Position numbers and translations under genes: made by a program. The notes below the pieces were generated by a model. The model had not been told where the DNA came from. It did not search any database and saw only the letters and a list, made by a program, of their open reading frames with translations. From Cesiribacter sp964504565 (GTDB lineage Bacteria; Bacteroidota; Bacteroidia; Cytophagales; Cyclobacteriaceae), in NCBI GenBank assembly GCA_964504565.1, contig CAZDEY010000011.1, forward strand, positions 76,457 through 140,456: DNA of 64,000 nt, in the 5' to 3' direction. This document shows, in pieces, positions 18,182 to 27,233 of the stretch; within the stretch, counting starts at the first letter, position 1, and every line of letters starts with the position of its first letter.

Positions 18182-19795
18182 CTATTTTCTGATATATACT
18201 TCTACAAAAGCATTGTTTTGGGGGCGGGGTGCCAAAAACTTATCAACCAGAAGGTATTCTTCTTTCAAAACCTCGTAGATCGGTTCGGGGTAAAAATTAT
18301 TGAGCATGGGAATGGTTTCAAACAGCACCACATCGTAATACCCGTTTCGTAAGCGATTGTTAAAAAAATCTACTTCTCTACTAAACATGCTAACCCCTAA
18401 GTGGTACCAAAGCGGGGTACCTCGTTCCAGTTCATAACCAAGTTCGTAAGCCAGCGGAGTTAGCTCTGTCATATTTAAAATTTTGGCATCACCGCTTTGT
18501 ACTACTTCCATTTGCCTAAGTCGCTGTACGCCATCTACTGTTTCGCTGGGCATATAAACCCCGGCAAAAGCTTTACTATCGGGTACAAACTTCCAGGTTG
18601 ATAATTTCACTCCAACCCGGCTGGTATCGTAACTCTGGTGGTAAGTAAACACCGAAACTTCATTTTCGTTAACTGCAACGGTTTTTGGAGGGAAAAGCCG
18701 GTTGGTGACCCTAACTATATATTTATAGTAGGATCCTGACCACCATAACATAATTCCGGCAAATGCAATAGCCATTACTGGTACGTTTGCTGGTAATTTA
18801 TCTTGGAGAAGAGCAAATATTAGGTACGCTATAGCAAAGCTATGGTAGTAAATGTTATTGTCGGGTGGGGTATATGAAGTTACTTGAATAATTGCCGCCT
18901 GCACCAGTATGCCAATAGTTAGTAGGTAAAAAAGAACGTCCATTGGCTGACTTAAAAGGTTTTTAAACTTCTTAATTCTTACAATAAATAGAACTGTGCA
19001 GGCTACCATATAAAATTTTAGCCACTGCGACTCCTGAAAGAATAAGGTAGTTATATCCGAAATTTTCAGTCGGCTGTTGTGAGGCGGCTGACCATAGTTA
19101 AACCAGTACGAAAAATTGTAGGGCAGAAAGGGTACAATTAAAATTGCGGCAAATACAGCTAGTGATACAATGTATAGTGATATAAACTTAACTGATTTAG
19201 ATGCTATTGATAAGTATATTACCAAGGCTAAGTTCAGCATAATTGCCAGTCCGCCGCCATCTTGTTTAGTTAAGAATGATAGTACCGAAAACAATCCGGC
19301 TACGCTAATCCATACGATGCTTAGAAGGTTTTTAGGGGTTGTATAGGATTTTACTAAGCAAGCAATACTTATTAGCTGGAAGACAAACACGGTTTGGTTA
19401 TACCACGGCCAAAAATTCATCAGCAGGTAACTCAGGCAAAAAAAGAAAATAACAATAAACGACCAGCCCGGTTTTACCTGTAGGTTTTTAATTATTGACC
19501 TAAAGCTAAATCCGGCAGCTATATTTAGTACAAACTGGGCTTTAACCAAGCTCATCATGTATGGGCCGAAAATTTTAAAGAACAAAGCCGGCAAAAGCCA
19601 GTAAGCATAACCGGTAGGCATACCAAAATCGCGATATGGTACTTGGCCTAAGTACAATCGGTAGGCACCTTCCCAACTCAAGAAAATATTAACCCGGTAC
19701 GGATAGGTTAAAAAGAGGGGCAGCAGGCAAAATGCTAGTATAGTTGCGTATTCCAGAAAAACTAAGTACTTACCGGGGAGCCTTTTTAAAAGCAT
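18182..19795 (-). CDS. Polytopic membrane protein, probable GT-C type glycosyltransferase
   Basis: The protein has 537 residues with roughly ten to twelve hydrophobic segments in the first 380 and a soluble C-terminal part. The first external loop holds VPYRDFGMPTGYAYWLLPA, resembling the Asp-containing loop of GT39/GT83-type (PMT/ArnT-like) enzymes that use polyprenyl-phosphate sugars, and is followed by LFFKIFG, also common there. If right, it could use the polyprenyl-phosphoryl-arabinose made at 6342-9965. It lies 23 bases downstream of the acyltransferase gene and is likely cotranscribed with it. I cannot name a family with confidence; a non-enzymatic membrane protein remains possible. 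Confidence 0.6.
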   Translation of the reverse strand: MLLKRLPGKYLVFLEYATILAFCLLPLFLTYPYRVNIFLSWEGAYRLYLGQVPYRDFGMPTGYAYWLLPALFFKIFGPYMMSLVKAQFVLNIAAGFSFRSIIKNLQVKPGWSFIVIFFFCLSYLLMNFWPWYNQTVFVFQLISIACLVKSYTTPKNLLSIVWISVAGLFSVLSFLTKQDGGGLAIMLNLALVIYLSIASKSVKFISLYIVSLAVFAAILIVPFLPYNFSYWFNYGQPPHNSRLKISDITTLFFQESQWLKFYMVACTVLFIVRIKKFKNLLSQPMDVLFYLLTIGILVQAAIIQVTSYTPPDNNIYYHSFAIAYLIFALLQDKLPANVPVMAIAFAGIMLWWSGSYYKYIVRVTNRLFPPKTVAVNENEVSVFTYHQSYDTSRVGVKLSTWKFVPDSKAFAGVYMPSETVDGVQRLRQMEVVQSGDAKILNMTELTPLAYELGYELERGTPLWYHLGVSMFSREVDFFNNRLRNGYYDVVLFETIPMLNNFYPEPIYEVLKEEYLLVDKFLAPRPQNNAFVEVYIRK

Positions 19796-19818
19796 AAAGA
19801 GGAGGTTATATAGTAATT

Positions 19819-20883
19819 TTAGGCAGCCTTAAAGGCCTGAGGGTTATTTTTTCCGGAATTAGGAGCTATAAACAAAAAGCCTAGCTTGCCCATAACCATT
19901 ATTCTATACAGGAAAATAGGGGTTACTAATCCCACGATATAGGTTATGGCTACAACCGGGTAGGGTTCACTATATCCCAGAATTTTAACCAGAAATATCC
20001 TTAGGCTCGCTTCAATAGGAACATGCAAAAGATATATATATAAAGAATGCTGACCTAAGGTTCTTATAAATTCCAGACTCTTTACTTTGCTAGTGGCCAG
20101 CTTTATAGCTAATAATAAGGTGAATATGCTGCCGGTAATTGCAAAAATTAAATGTAGAACCAGTGAATTCTGGAATTCCGGCTGAAGCAAAGTATATTCT
20201 CCGGCCACCGCAATTAGAAAACTAAGCATCAAGATCGGCCACGAATTGGCTAACTTAGTTAATTGCCGGTTTAAAAGGTTTTTAGAAAATAAATCGCCCA
20301 ATACAAAAAATATGTATAGCGTAAGAATGAAGAAAGGGACCCGGGTGCCTTCCACCAAGATTGCCAAGCTATATAAAATAATACCACTTACAGCTAATGC
20401 GTATTTATTGCCTTTAAAAACTATATACACCAGCAGGTATAGTATAGAAACTACAAATAGGGTATACAAAAACCACCAGTGTCCCCAGGGGGCGTATAAA
20501 ATTCGGAGGTACCAACCCAGTGTGGCATCGCTGGTAGTTAAGCTGGAAAATACAATTTGTAGTGTAGTTACAATTAAGGACCAAATAACATATGGATAGA
20601 GTATAGTTTGTGCTTTATGCCATACGTAACCTATTTTTCCTCTTTTTTGAATGCTCATTCTAAAGAAAACGCCGCTGAGAATAAAAAATAGAGGCATCCG
20701 GAAGGTTACTCCAATACTATCGGCCAAGGTAAAAAAATGTTCATCTAGGCCTATATCTTCGTTCCGAACCCCAATAACTGCGTGCCGAAAGGCTACCATT
20801 GCAATTGCCAGGCCTTTGGCGTAGTCCATCCAAGCCAATCGGTCGGTAGTATTTGCACTTAAGCTAAAAATCTGACGCAACAT
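19819..20883 (-). CDS. Acyltransferase 3 family membrane protein
   Basis: The protein has 354 residues and about ten membrane segments. The N-terminal motif WMDYAKGLAIAMVAFRHAVIG (His near 38) and the following FRMPLFFILSGVFF are typical of the fucose/polysaccharide O-acetyltransferase branch (YiaH/WcaF-like AT3). It is distinct in sequence from the acyltransferase at 9962-11089. It heads a two-gene minus-strand unit with the probable GT-C gene, with a -7 box at 20908-20915. Likely role: O-acetylation of a surface sugar. Confidence 0.88.
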   Translation of the reverse strand: MLRQIFSLSANTTDRLAWMDYAKGLAIAMVAFRHAVIGVRNEDIGLDEHFFTLADSIGVTFRMPLFFILSGVFFRMSIQKRGKIGYVWHKAQTILYPYVIWSLIVTTLQIVFSSLTTSDATLGWYLRILYAPWGHWWFLYTLFVVSILYLLVYIVFKGNKYALAVSGIILYSLAILVEGTRVPFFILTLYIFFVLGDLFSKNLLNRQLTKLANSWPILMLSFLIAVAGEYTLLQPEFQNSLVLHLIFAITGSIFTLLLAIKLATSKVKSLEFIRTLGQHSLYIYLLHVPIEASLRIFLVKILGYSEPYPVVAITYIVGLVTPIFLYRIMVMGKLGFLFIAPNSGKNNPQAFKAA

Positions 20884-20907
20884 GCAGCACTGTTAAAACA
20901 ATTGCCG

Positions 20908-20915
20908 CAAATATA
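20908..20915 (-). promoter_or_regulatory. Candidate -7 promoter box (TATATTTG on minus strand)
   Basis: Matches TAnnTTTG, 25 bases upstream of the acyltransferase start at 20883. No strong -33 element is visible. Confidence 0.4.
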
Positions 20916-20967
20916 TTAAATATTGATATTTCTATTTAGTTTATTCTGATTCTTAAACTAAATAAGC

Positions 20968-20992
20968 CAGGAGGCAATTTGCTTCCTGGCTT
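20968..20992 (-). terminator. Hairpin terminator after the 21014-23500 gene
   Basis: AAGCCAGGA and TCCTGGCTT form a perfect 9-bp stem with a short loop, just after the stop at 21014. The T-run behind it on the minus strand is weak (ATTTAGTTT). Confidence 0.6.
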
Positions 20993-21013
20993 AATCTCAA
21001 AGTTTTAAGGGGC

Positions 21014-23500
21014 TTAGTTCTTAATAATCCGGTTCGTGTACGTCTTATCGCCGTCCTTAATTTTCAGTATGTACATACCTTCCTTTATTGAACTTGAGCT
21101 AAGGTCTAGTCGAAGTGAGGCCTCGTCGGTAGTATAAGTTTTTGAAATAATTGCGTGGCCTGCCAGGTTATACATTTCAACTAGAACTTCCTGAGAGAAT
21201 CCTTCGCCAAATTCGACTGTAATAAAATCGGTAGTAGGATTAGGGTAGGCGGTAAAGCTAAGGTTTTCAACCTGGGTGTCAGGTGCGGCCAAAGCAGTAG
21301 AGCTTTTGCGGCTTTCGGTAGAAGCCGAGCTGCCCGCCTGAATAGTCATGCCATTTAGGTAGCCGTAGCTTGAATTGGCACCTTTTTCAATAGTGATTAC
21401 TATTTCTCCATTGCTGTTAGGTTGTACCCCTTGAATATTTACCGAAGCGGCAGTATTGTAACTTGCCGAGAGGCTTACAGTAGACGAGCCAATTTTATAT
21501 ACTGTAGTTCGGTCGCCGCCGGCATTTCGGCTTCCTACAAAAGTGAAGGAATAGCGTACATTAGGGTCTAAGCCGTATACTTTTATTTGCTCGCCATCTT
21601 CGCGGGCAGTCCAGTACCCATTAGTTAGTACCTTATCCGGGTATACCCCAGAATTATTACCGGTTTCCATGCCCCCTGAGTTGTAACCGCTAGATCCATT
21701 CTCGTAACCCCAAGGAGTCATTAGTTCAACACCAATCGTTGAAGGCTGGCCTTCGGTATCCTTCAGGTTAGTTAATTTGAACCCGGTTCCAGGCTGAGAA
21801 TTGAAGTTGTTCCAGGGAGAAGGAAGGGAGTTGCCGTCATTAAAGTTTATGTTGTATAGGGCAGTCTGGGTAGGGGGAGAAGAACTGGAGGATGAACTAT
21901 TATCCGTTATTTTAAGGGCGCCTAGGTAGGCGAAGGAGTTTCCGTTAGCCAGGCTAACGCTCAGGGTGATTACCCCGCCGGTGCTAGGCCTCACACTGCT
22001 TAGGGTTGCGGTGTTGCTGGTGTTGTTGCTCACCACTAGGCTAGCCGTTTTGCCCCCGGCACTGTAAATAGTGGTGCGGGTATCGCTGGCCTCGCGGCTG
22101 GCAAACATCGACAGGTCATAGGTCGAAGACGCATCCAGCCCGCTAATTTCTATAGTTTCACCGCCGGCATCGTTGGTCCAGTAAGAGGTAAGCATAGCCG
22201 CATCGGCGAATACCCCGCTGTTGTTGCCGGTGGTAGACCCGCTGGCAATAGCCCCGGACCAGGGGCTGCTAAGCTTCACGCGGATGGCGGAAGCAGTTCC
22301 ATCTTCGGCTTTAAGGTTGTTGATAACCCTTCCGGAGTGCGGGTTGGTGCTGAAGTTGTTCCAGGGCGCAGAGGCCGGGTTGCTGCTATTGAAGTTAACC
22401 AGGTAGGCATTAGGGTTGCCGCCCCGGTTGCCGCCGTCTACTAGGGGGTTAACTGTTACCTTAACATCATCGCTGGCCGTGGCCCCGTCGTTGTCGGTTA
22501 CAGTCAGGCGGAAGGTGTAGCTGCCTTCTACCAGGGCGGAAAGCTGCAGGTTCAGGCTAGTGGTGTTGGTCAGGGTTGCAGCCGGGCCGCTTACTTTGGT
22601 CCAGCTTTTGGCGGCAATGCTGCCGTCGCTGTCCGAGGCGCTGCCGCTAAGGGTCAGCGAGGCGGTAGGCAGGGTAATGGTTTTGTCGGAACCGGCATTC
22701 GCCGTAGGGGCTGCATTGGCCGGTGGTGTACCACCGGTTTTTGAGAATTGCAACATCCAGGTATAAATATCGTGCCCGGCTGAGCCGTCGTAGGTCATAG
22801 TCCAGCTATCGTGCCCAACACCAGGGTAGGTAGTAAATTTACCTATAGGGCTAGGTTTAGGGGTGCAGTTATTGTATTCGTCAACGGTTATTTTATCGGC
22901 ATGATAGGATACAACCCCATCCGCATCGCCATGAAATGCCCACAGAGGTATATGGGAAAAATTACAACTGTTAATATACTGGGCTTCACCAGCAATAGGA
23001 ACTATAGCGGCAAGCTGATTAGGGTAGGATGCTGCATAGCGATAGGTAGAAATACCCCCCATGCTCAAGCCAGTCATATAGATACGGTTAACATCAACCC
23101 GGTATTTGGTTTTTAGCCAATCTATATAAGTATCAATGGTTCCGTAGTTCCACCAGGTAGTTGATTGAGGCGATACCACGATGAAAGGAAAATCGCGACC
23201 TTTTTCTATTTCTTTACCCGGCCCGTGTTTAATGGCAGCCGGCAGATTGGTAGTTCCATTTCCTTTTTCACCTAAACCATGAAGAAATATTAGAATAGGA
23301 TACTTGTTATTATTCTTATCGTATCCTATTGGAAGATATTCATAGTACCCGTAGGGGGAAGTTGTTGAGCCCAGGGGGCGGGCAGTGTGGGTTCCTTGTG
23401 CTTTAAGAGTAGTACTAAAACCGGCTAAAACCGCCATAGCGAAAAACAGTACTCTCAGAAACCTTTCTTTACCAATCATCCTAATCATTATTTTTGACAA
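21014..23500 (-). CDS. T9SS-exported esterase-like protein with PKD and two VNFN/PWNN domains
   Basis: The protein has 828 residues. Signal peptide about 1-35 (ends LKAQG; starts at Met5 or Met8 are also possible). Alpha/beta-hydrolase domain about 45-255: oxyanion region LIFLHGLGEKG, nucleophile S146 (TGLSMGG), acid D194 (HGDADGVV) and H230 (GVGHDSW). This resembles secreted esterases of the CE1/PHB-depolymerase type, so deacylation of a polysaccharide or hydrolysis of a polyester is likely. A PKD domain follows at 264-351, VNFN/PWNN domains at 365-534 and 547-723, and a T9SS type A sorting domain at about 747-828 (AYPNPTTDF, GMYILKI). The PKD and first VNFN domains are GC-rich (about 57-68% in sampled lines) compared with 42-48% around them and are bordered by low-complexity linkers (poly-Ser near 535-541, GGTPPANAA near 256-264). 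Confidence 0.88.
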   Translation of the reverse strand: MSKIMIRMIGKERFLRVLFFAMAVLAGFSTTLKAQGTHTARPLGSTTSPYGYYEYLPIGYDKNNNKYPILIFLHGLGEKGNGTTNLPAAIKHGPGKEIEKGRDFPFIVVSPQSTTWWNYGTIDTYIDWLKTKYRVDVNRIYMTGLSMGGISTYRYAASYPNQLAAIVPIAGEAQYINSCNFSHIPLWAFHGDADGVVSYHADKITVDEYNNCTPKPSPIGKFTTYPGVGHDSWTMTYDGSAGHDIYTWMLQFSKTGGTPPANAAPTANAGSDKTITLPTASLTLSGSASDSDGSIAAKSWTKVSGPAATLTNTTSLNLQLSALVEGSYTFRLTVTDNDGATASDDVKVTVNPLVDGGNRGGNPNAYLVNFNSSNPASAPWNNFSTNPHSGRVINNLKAEDGTASAIRVKLSSPWSGAIASGSTTGNNSGVFADAAMLTSYWTNDAGGETIEISGLDASSTYDLSMFASREASDTRTTIYSAGGKTASLVVSNNTSNTATLSSVRPSTGGVITLSVSLANGNSFAYLGALKITDNSSSSSSSPPTQTALYNINFNDGNSLPSPWNNFNSQPGTGFKLTNLKDTEGQPSTIGVELMTPWGYENGSSGYNSGGMETGNNSGVYPDKVLTNGYWTAREDGEQIKVYGLDPNVRYSFTFVGSRNAGGDRTTVYKIGSSTVSLSASYNTAASVNIQGVQPNSNGEIVITIEKGANSSYGYLNGMTIQAGSSASTESRKSSTALAAPDTQVENLSFTAYPNPTTDFITVEFGEGFSQEVLVEMYNLAGHAIISKTYTTDEASLRLDLSSSSIKEGMYILKIKDGDKTYTNRIIKN
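21332..21862 (-). repeat. VNFN/PWNN domain, copy C2
   Basis: Residues 547-723 of the 828-residue protein. It opens with NINFNDGNSLPSPWNNF, has ETGNNSGVYPDKVLTNGYW in the middle and ends with GYLNGMTI. It is closest to copy A1 (both have LMTPWG and a GYNS motif). Confidence 0.85.
21899..22408 (-). repeat. VNFN/PWNN domain, copy C1 (GC-rich)
   Basis: Residues 365-534. It opens with YLVNFNSSNPASAPWNNF, has TTGNNSGVFADAAMLTSYW in the middle and ends with AYLGALKITD. Its base composition is clearly higher in GC than copy C2 next to it. Confidence 0.85.
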
Positions 23501-23908
23501 ATCTTCAAAAAGTTATCTTTTAGGCGATAACCTTCGATGGCTAAATTAGGAAATAGGCTTCTCTGGTTCCTATATGGAATATTTCTACAATTTCACATAT
23601 TAGAAAAATTATATTTAAGAATAGTTTAATTCATTCATGATCCTTAAAAATATCCTATAATTGCCCAGGTCTTACATGGGGAATCTGTACCCACACTGTG
23701 TAGGCTATGATTAATACGAAGTATAGACTTTAGATATTGGGTAATAAATTCACAAAACCTGGTACGTGTTATTTGTTAAAATATATATCTAGCTAAGAAT
23801 TATCTATTTTGTAAAAATTCTTACCAGATAGTGAAACCTACGTAAATTAATTTCGTAGTCAGTTAAAATTAAACTGGTTAGCCAAGAATTTGGCCTAGTA
23901 TTTAAGCT
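23501..23908. other. Intergenic stretch, no gene seen
   Basis: AT-rich gap of 408 bases between two minus-strand genes. It should hold the end of the glycosyltransferase operon and the promoter of the esterase gene, but no clear hairpin or TAnnTTTG box was found. Confidence 0.5.
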
Positions 23909-25054
23909 TTAGGCGAGTATAAATTCTTTATAGAGTTCTTTGCACTGCCGGGCGGCATTTAACCAACTGAATTTCATTACCCTTTCAAGACCCTTGGTTA
24001 TTAGGTTACTTCTAAGCTGATTGTCGGAAGTTAAATTTTCTATACTCTGAGAAATCGCATCAGTACTAGTAGGATCTACTAAGTAGGCAGCATCTCCGGC
24101 AATTTCGGGCATAGCTGAGGTGTTACTGGTTACAACCGGCGTTCCAACTGCCATAGCTTCCAAAATTGGTAAACCAAAACTTTCCCTTAGCGAAGGATAT
24201 AAAAAAAGTTGAGCCTTTTTATATAAATATGGTAGGTACTGATGTGGGGTATAACCTAAAGTAATTATACTGTTGTCCAAAGATGAGGCTTTAAACTGAT
24301 TGAGTAAGTTATTAATGTAGGTACGGTCAGCCTCAAGTATTACCAAAGGTATATGAGTAGTGGGGTTCCTGTTACAATACGAAATGTAACTTCTTACTAC
24401 GTTATTAAGGTTTTTTTTAGGAGCGTGGTTACCTAAAAAAAATATATAATTATCCGGCAAATTTCGTAGCCTGCTTTTGTCGAAATCGTTCCGTTCCAGG
24501 TTTTTAAAAGCAGCGTGATTTAAACCATTGTAAATAACCCTAACTTTGTCGGGCTTCAGTTCTAATCGGTTAAGTATTTGATTTTTCTCGTACTCAGAGA
24601 CTGTAACTAAGGTAGTATTCTTTTTTTTGGCTAATTGCGGAATAAGTAATCTACGGTAAACATTTCCAAAATTCTGATAGTAAGTACCGGCAAAACTTAT
24701 TCGCTCCAGATATATAACATCGTGAAGGGTAATAATAAGAGGCACCGGGCAAAATAAGGGGGCAGTATTGCTTGTGCAGTGTAGGAGGTCTACCTTATAT
24801 TTTTTAACCGCCAAGGGTAAGGCTACCTGTTCCCAATCGGGGTAGGTTAGGGCTTTAAGAACCTTAATTTTAAAGTTAGGGGTTTCAGTAAGACAAACGT
24901 CACTTCCTTCGGCTACAAATATGGTGTACTGGTTTTCGGTGTCAATAATCTGCAGTTGGCGTATTATTTCCAGAGCGACAATGTCCATGCCGTGTTTCTT
25001 TTTACGGAAAATTCTCTGAGCTTCAATACCAATATGCATTATCCCCTGTTTCAA
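23909..25054 (-). CDS. Glycosyltransferase family 4 (GT-B fold)
   Basis: The protein has 381 residues from the ATG at 25054; Met6 (25039, MHIGIEAQRIFR) is an equally good start. The C-terminal half has the GT4 EX7E motif ESFGLPILEAMAVGTPVVTS and the GNHAPKKNLNNVV segment that follows a nucleotide-binding loop. Retaining, soluble or membrane-associated enzyme that adds a sugar to a lipid-linked glycan. It is the last gene of the 28771-to-23909 operon, 25 bases after the GT2 gene. Confidence 0.92.
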   Translation of the reverse strand: MKQGIMHIGIEAQRIFRKKKHGMDIVALEIIRQLQIIDTENQYTIFVAEGSDVCLTETPNFKIKVLKALTYPDWEQVALPLAVKKYKVDLLHCTSNTAPLFCPVPLIITLHDVIYLERISFAGTYYQNFGNVYRRLLIPQLAKKKNTTLVTVSEYEKNQILNRLELKPDKVRVIYNGLNHAAFKNLERNDFDKSRLRNLPDNYIFFLGNHAPKKNLNNVVRSYISYCNRNPTTHIPLVILEADRTYINNLLNQFKASSLDNSIITLGYTPHQYLPYLYKKAQLFLYPSLRESFGLPILEAMAVGTPVVTSNTSAMPEIAGDAAYLVDPTSTDAISQSIENLTSDNQLRSNLITKGLERVMKFSWLNAARQCKELYKEFILA

Positions 25055-25079
25055 ACCGCTAGTATAGGCATTAGCCGGC

Positions 25080-25988
25080 TTATATACTACCTAATTTGGG
25101 GTGTATGTGCCATAGCCAACCTTTTGCTAAGGCCTTCAAATTAGCATATTCTTTCTTCTTTAAAAAGGTAATTATAGCTTTTGGTGTAGCTAATGCTAAG
25201 GCGTATGCTATAAAAAAAAATTTAGCCGGTAATGGGCTGTTTTTAATTATAAATAAGGTGCGGTTGCGGTTAAGGTAGTAGGTTTTTAAAGGGCTGCCTT
25301 TTCCCGTTGAAATTGATTCTTTGTGATAAATAGTAGCTTCCGCCTGGTAATAAATCTTGAAACCAGCCCGCATTATCCGGCTCGACCAATCCCATTCTTC
25401 GTAGTATAAAAAGTACGACTCGTCAAATACGCCGACCGCATCCAGTACCGCTCGCGATAGCATCATGGCAGCTCCGTGGGCACCGTAGGTTACTTGGCTA
25501 GTATCAAACTGGCCATTATCGGTTTGGTGGCTACCATACGCAAATGTTCGGCCGGTATAATAATTCATGGGAGCAAAGCCCGCGTATTGAATTGTATTCG
25601 GCTGGTGGTAAAACTTAATTTTTGGGCAAACAACTCCAATTTCCGGATCATCCAAAAAAGGTTCAAGTAGGTTTTCTAGCAGGTTAGGAGTTACTTCAGT
25701 ATCGTTATTTAGCAGGAATAGGTAATCTCCTGTAGCCTTGTTTAGGGCCAGATTATTGCCACCGGCAAACCCAAGGTTTTTTTCAGACTTAATATAATGA
25801 ACCGGATAGCTATACCCTTTGGTATAGTTAACCGAAGCTTCCTTTTTACTTCCGTTATCTACTATCCAGATTTCGAAATTGGGGTAGGTAAGGTTTTCTA
25901 AAGAAGCCAAGAGCTCGTATGTTACCTCGGGCTGATTGTAATTAACCGTAATTAACGAAATTAGCGGTTCTTCGCTTCTTGCTTTCAT
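25080..25988 (-). CDS. Glycosyltransferase family 2, rhamnosyltransferase-like
   Basis: The protein has 302 residues with a GT-A fold: LITVNYNQPEVTYELLASL at the N-terminus, DNGSKKEA, LNNDTEV (metal-binding motif) and YYEEWDWSSRIMRAGFKIYY near the base-catalyst position. This is the WbbL/WcaA-like branch that often adds rhamnose or a similar sugar to a surface glycan. It lies 31 bases after the upstream GT2 gene in the same operon. Confidence 0.92.
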   Translation of the reverse strand: MKARSEEPLISLITVNYNQPEVTYELLASLENLTYPNFEIWIVDNGSKKEASVNYTKGYSYPVHYIKSEKNLGFAGGNNLALNKATGDYLFLLNNDTEVTPNLLENLLEPFLDDPEIGVVCPKIKFYHQPNTIQYAGFAPMNYYTGRTFAYGSHQTDNGQFDTSQVTYGAHGAAMMLSRAVLDAVGVFDESYFLYYEEWDWSSRIMRAGFKIYYQAEATIYHKESISTGKGSPLKTYYLNRNRTLFIIKNSPLPAKFFFIAYALALATPKAIITFLKKKEYANLKALAKGWLWHIHPKLGSI

Positions 25989-26019
25989 CTCTAAGACCCT
26001 ACTGTGCTATTCTTCCTGA

Positions 26020-27192
26020 TTAACCTTTGTGTACGTGAGGCGTATGGATAAAGGTTTTGTCGGCATTTTTTAGTTTAAACAGTAGGCCGGTCATTTTTAA
26101 AAATGCTTTTGGAAGAGAGGCTGCAGCAGTTAATAATCGCTTATCGTAAGCAAATTTACCTAAGGATACAGTAAAAGCCACTACGTATAAGCCCAAACCT
26201 GCCAGCCAACCTGCAGGACCCAATATGCTATACTGAGGAAAAAGCACAGCCAGTCCGGTAAGGCTTACTATACCTCCTAAAAGCATTACCCGGGGCAGCA
26301 TTGTGTTAGAAAGTACCAAGTTAGCGTAGCTAAAATTTCCTAAGAATAAATGCTTAATACCTAATTTAAAATATTGACGAAGGTTTTTAAACTGGCTGCT
26401 TAACCAACGTTTGCGCTGGTTTTGAAACACCTCCGGGTTATCAACTTTTTCATCTTGTACTTCAGCCTGTTTAAAATACCAGATTTTATGGCCCCGCTCC
26501 AGTAGTTGCAATTGTAATACCCGGTCAAAGCCTCCAATAGCTTTGTTCTGAGCCATAAGCTCTTTAAGTATGTTAAAATCAAAGGCCACGCCGCTGCCAA
26601 TAATGCTGGATGATAAGCCTAAGGAATTATAACCCTTACGGAAGATATGATTATTAATTGATTCAGAAGCAGCATCCAAAATGGCAAAATTGGTATTCAT
26701 GTTTTTAGCCACCCTTCGGCCTTGAACTGCCTTATATCCTCGCTCAAAACCCCAGGCAATCCGGCGTAAAAAATCAGGACTCATAAGGTTGTCAGCGTCC
26801 AGAATAACTGCTATGTCTGTATCAGCGTCTGCCGTGCGCAGGGCTTCATTTAGTGCTTTAGCTTTAGTACTTTTCTCAAAATGCACCTCGCAAACTCTTA
26901 TAGGCAGGGCCCGCAATTCGGTTAAGGTTTCCTGCTTAAGGCTATCAGCAATAACGCAAACCTCGTACATACTACGGTTGTAGCTTTGGTTAAGCGCATG
27001 CTTGGCCGAATCTACAATTACTGCATCTTCTTTATATGCCGGAAGAAGTACACTTATTTTGTATTGGTCGTTGGTGCTTATTCCCTCAGGCAGGTTTCTT
27101 AGGCGGCCGGCTACGGCACAAGTTGCCAGGTAAGCTCCAAAGCCGTGAAAGTAGGTGGCAGCACCAATTTCTAAAACATTCAAAATATTCAT
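26020..27192 (-). CDS. Membrane glycosyltransferase family 2, processive type
   Basis: The protein has 390 residues. The GT-A domain begins at KISVLLPAYKEDAVIVDSAK and shows the DAD motif (VILDADNL), GSGVAFD, and the Q..RW motif (NQRKRWLSSQF) found in processive beta-glycosyltransferases such as cellulose- and hyaluronan-synthase-like enzymes. At least three hydrophobic segments follow at about 290-370. Predicted to polymerise or extend a surface glycan at the inner membrane. It follows the phosphoglycosyltransferase gene after a 99-base gap that holds a strong hairpin (27234-27276). Confidence 0.88.
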   Translation of the reverse strand: MNILNVLEIGAATYFHGFGAYLATCAVAGRLRNLPEGISTNDQYKISVLLPAYKEDAVIVDSAKHALNQSYNRSMYEVCVIADSLKQETLTELRALPIRVCEVHFEKSTKAKALNEALRTADADTDIAVILDADNLMSPDFLRRIAWGFERGYKAVQGRRVAKNMNTNFAILDAASESINNHIFRKGYNSLGLSSSIIGSGVAFDFNILKELMAQNKAIGGFDRVLQLQLLERGHKIWYFKQAEVQDEKVDNPEVFQNQRKRWLSSQFKNLRQYFKLGIKHLFLGNFSYANLVLSNTMLPRVMLLGGIVSLTGLAVLFPQYSILGPAGWLAGLGLYVVAFTVSLGKFAYDKRLLTAAASLPKAFLKMTGLLFKLKNADKTFIHTPHVHKG

Positions 27193-27233
27193 GCCGGAGA
27201 GGTAGTGTAGTTATTCAACTATAAACAATAATA

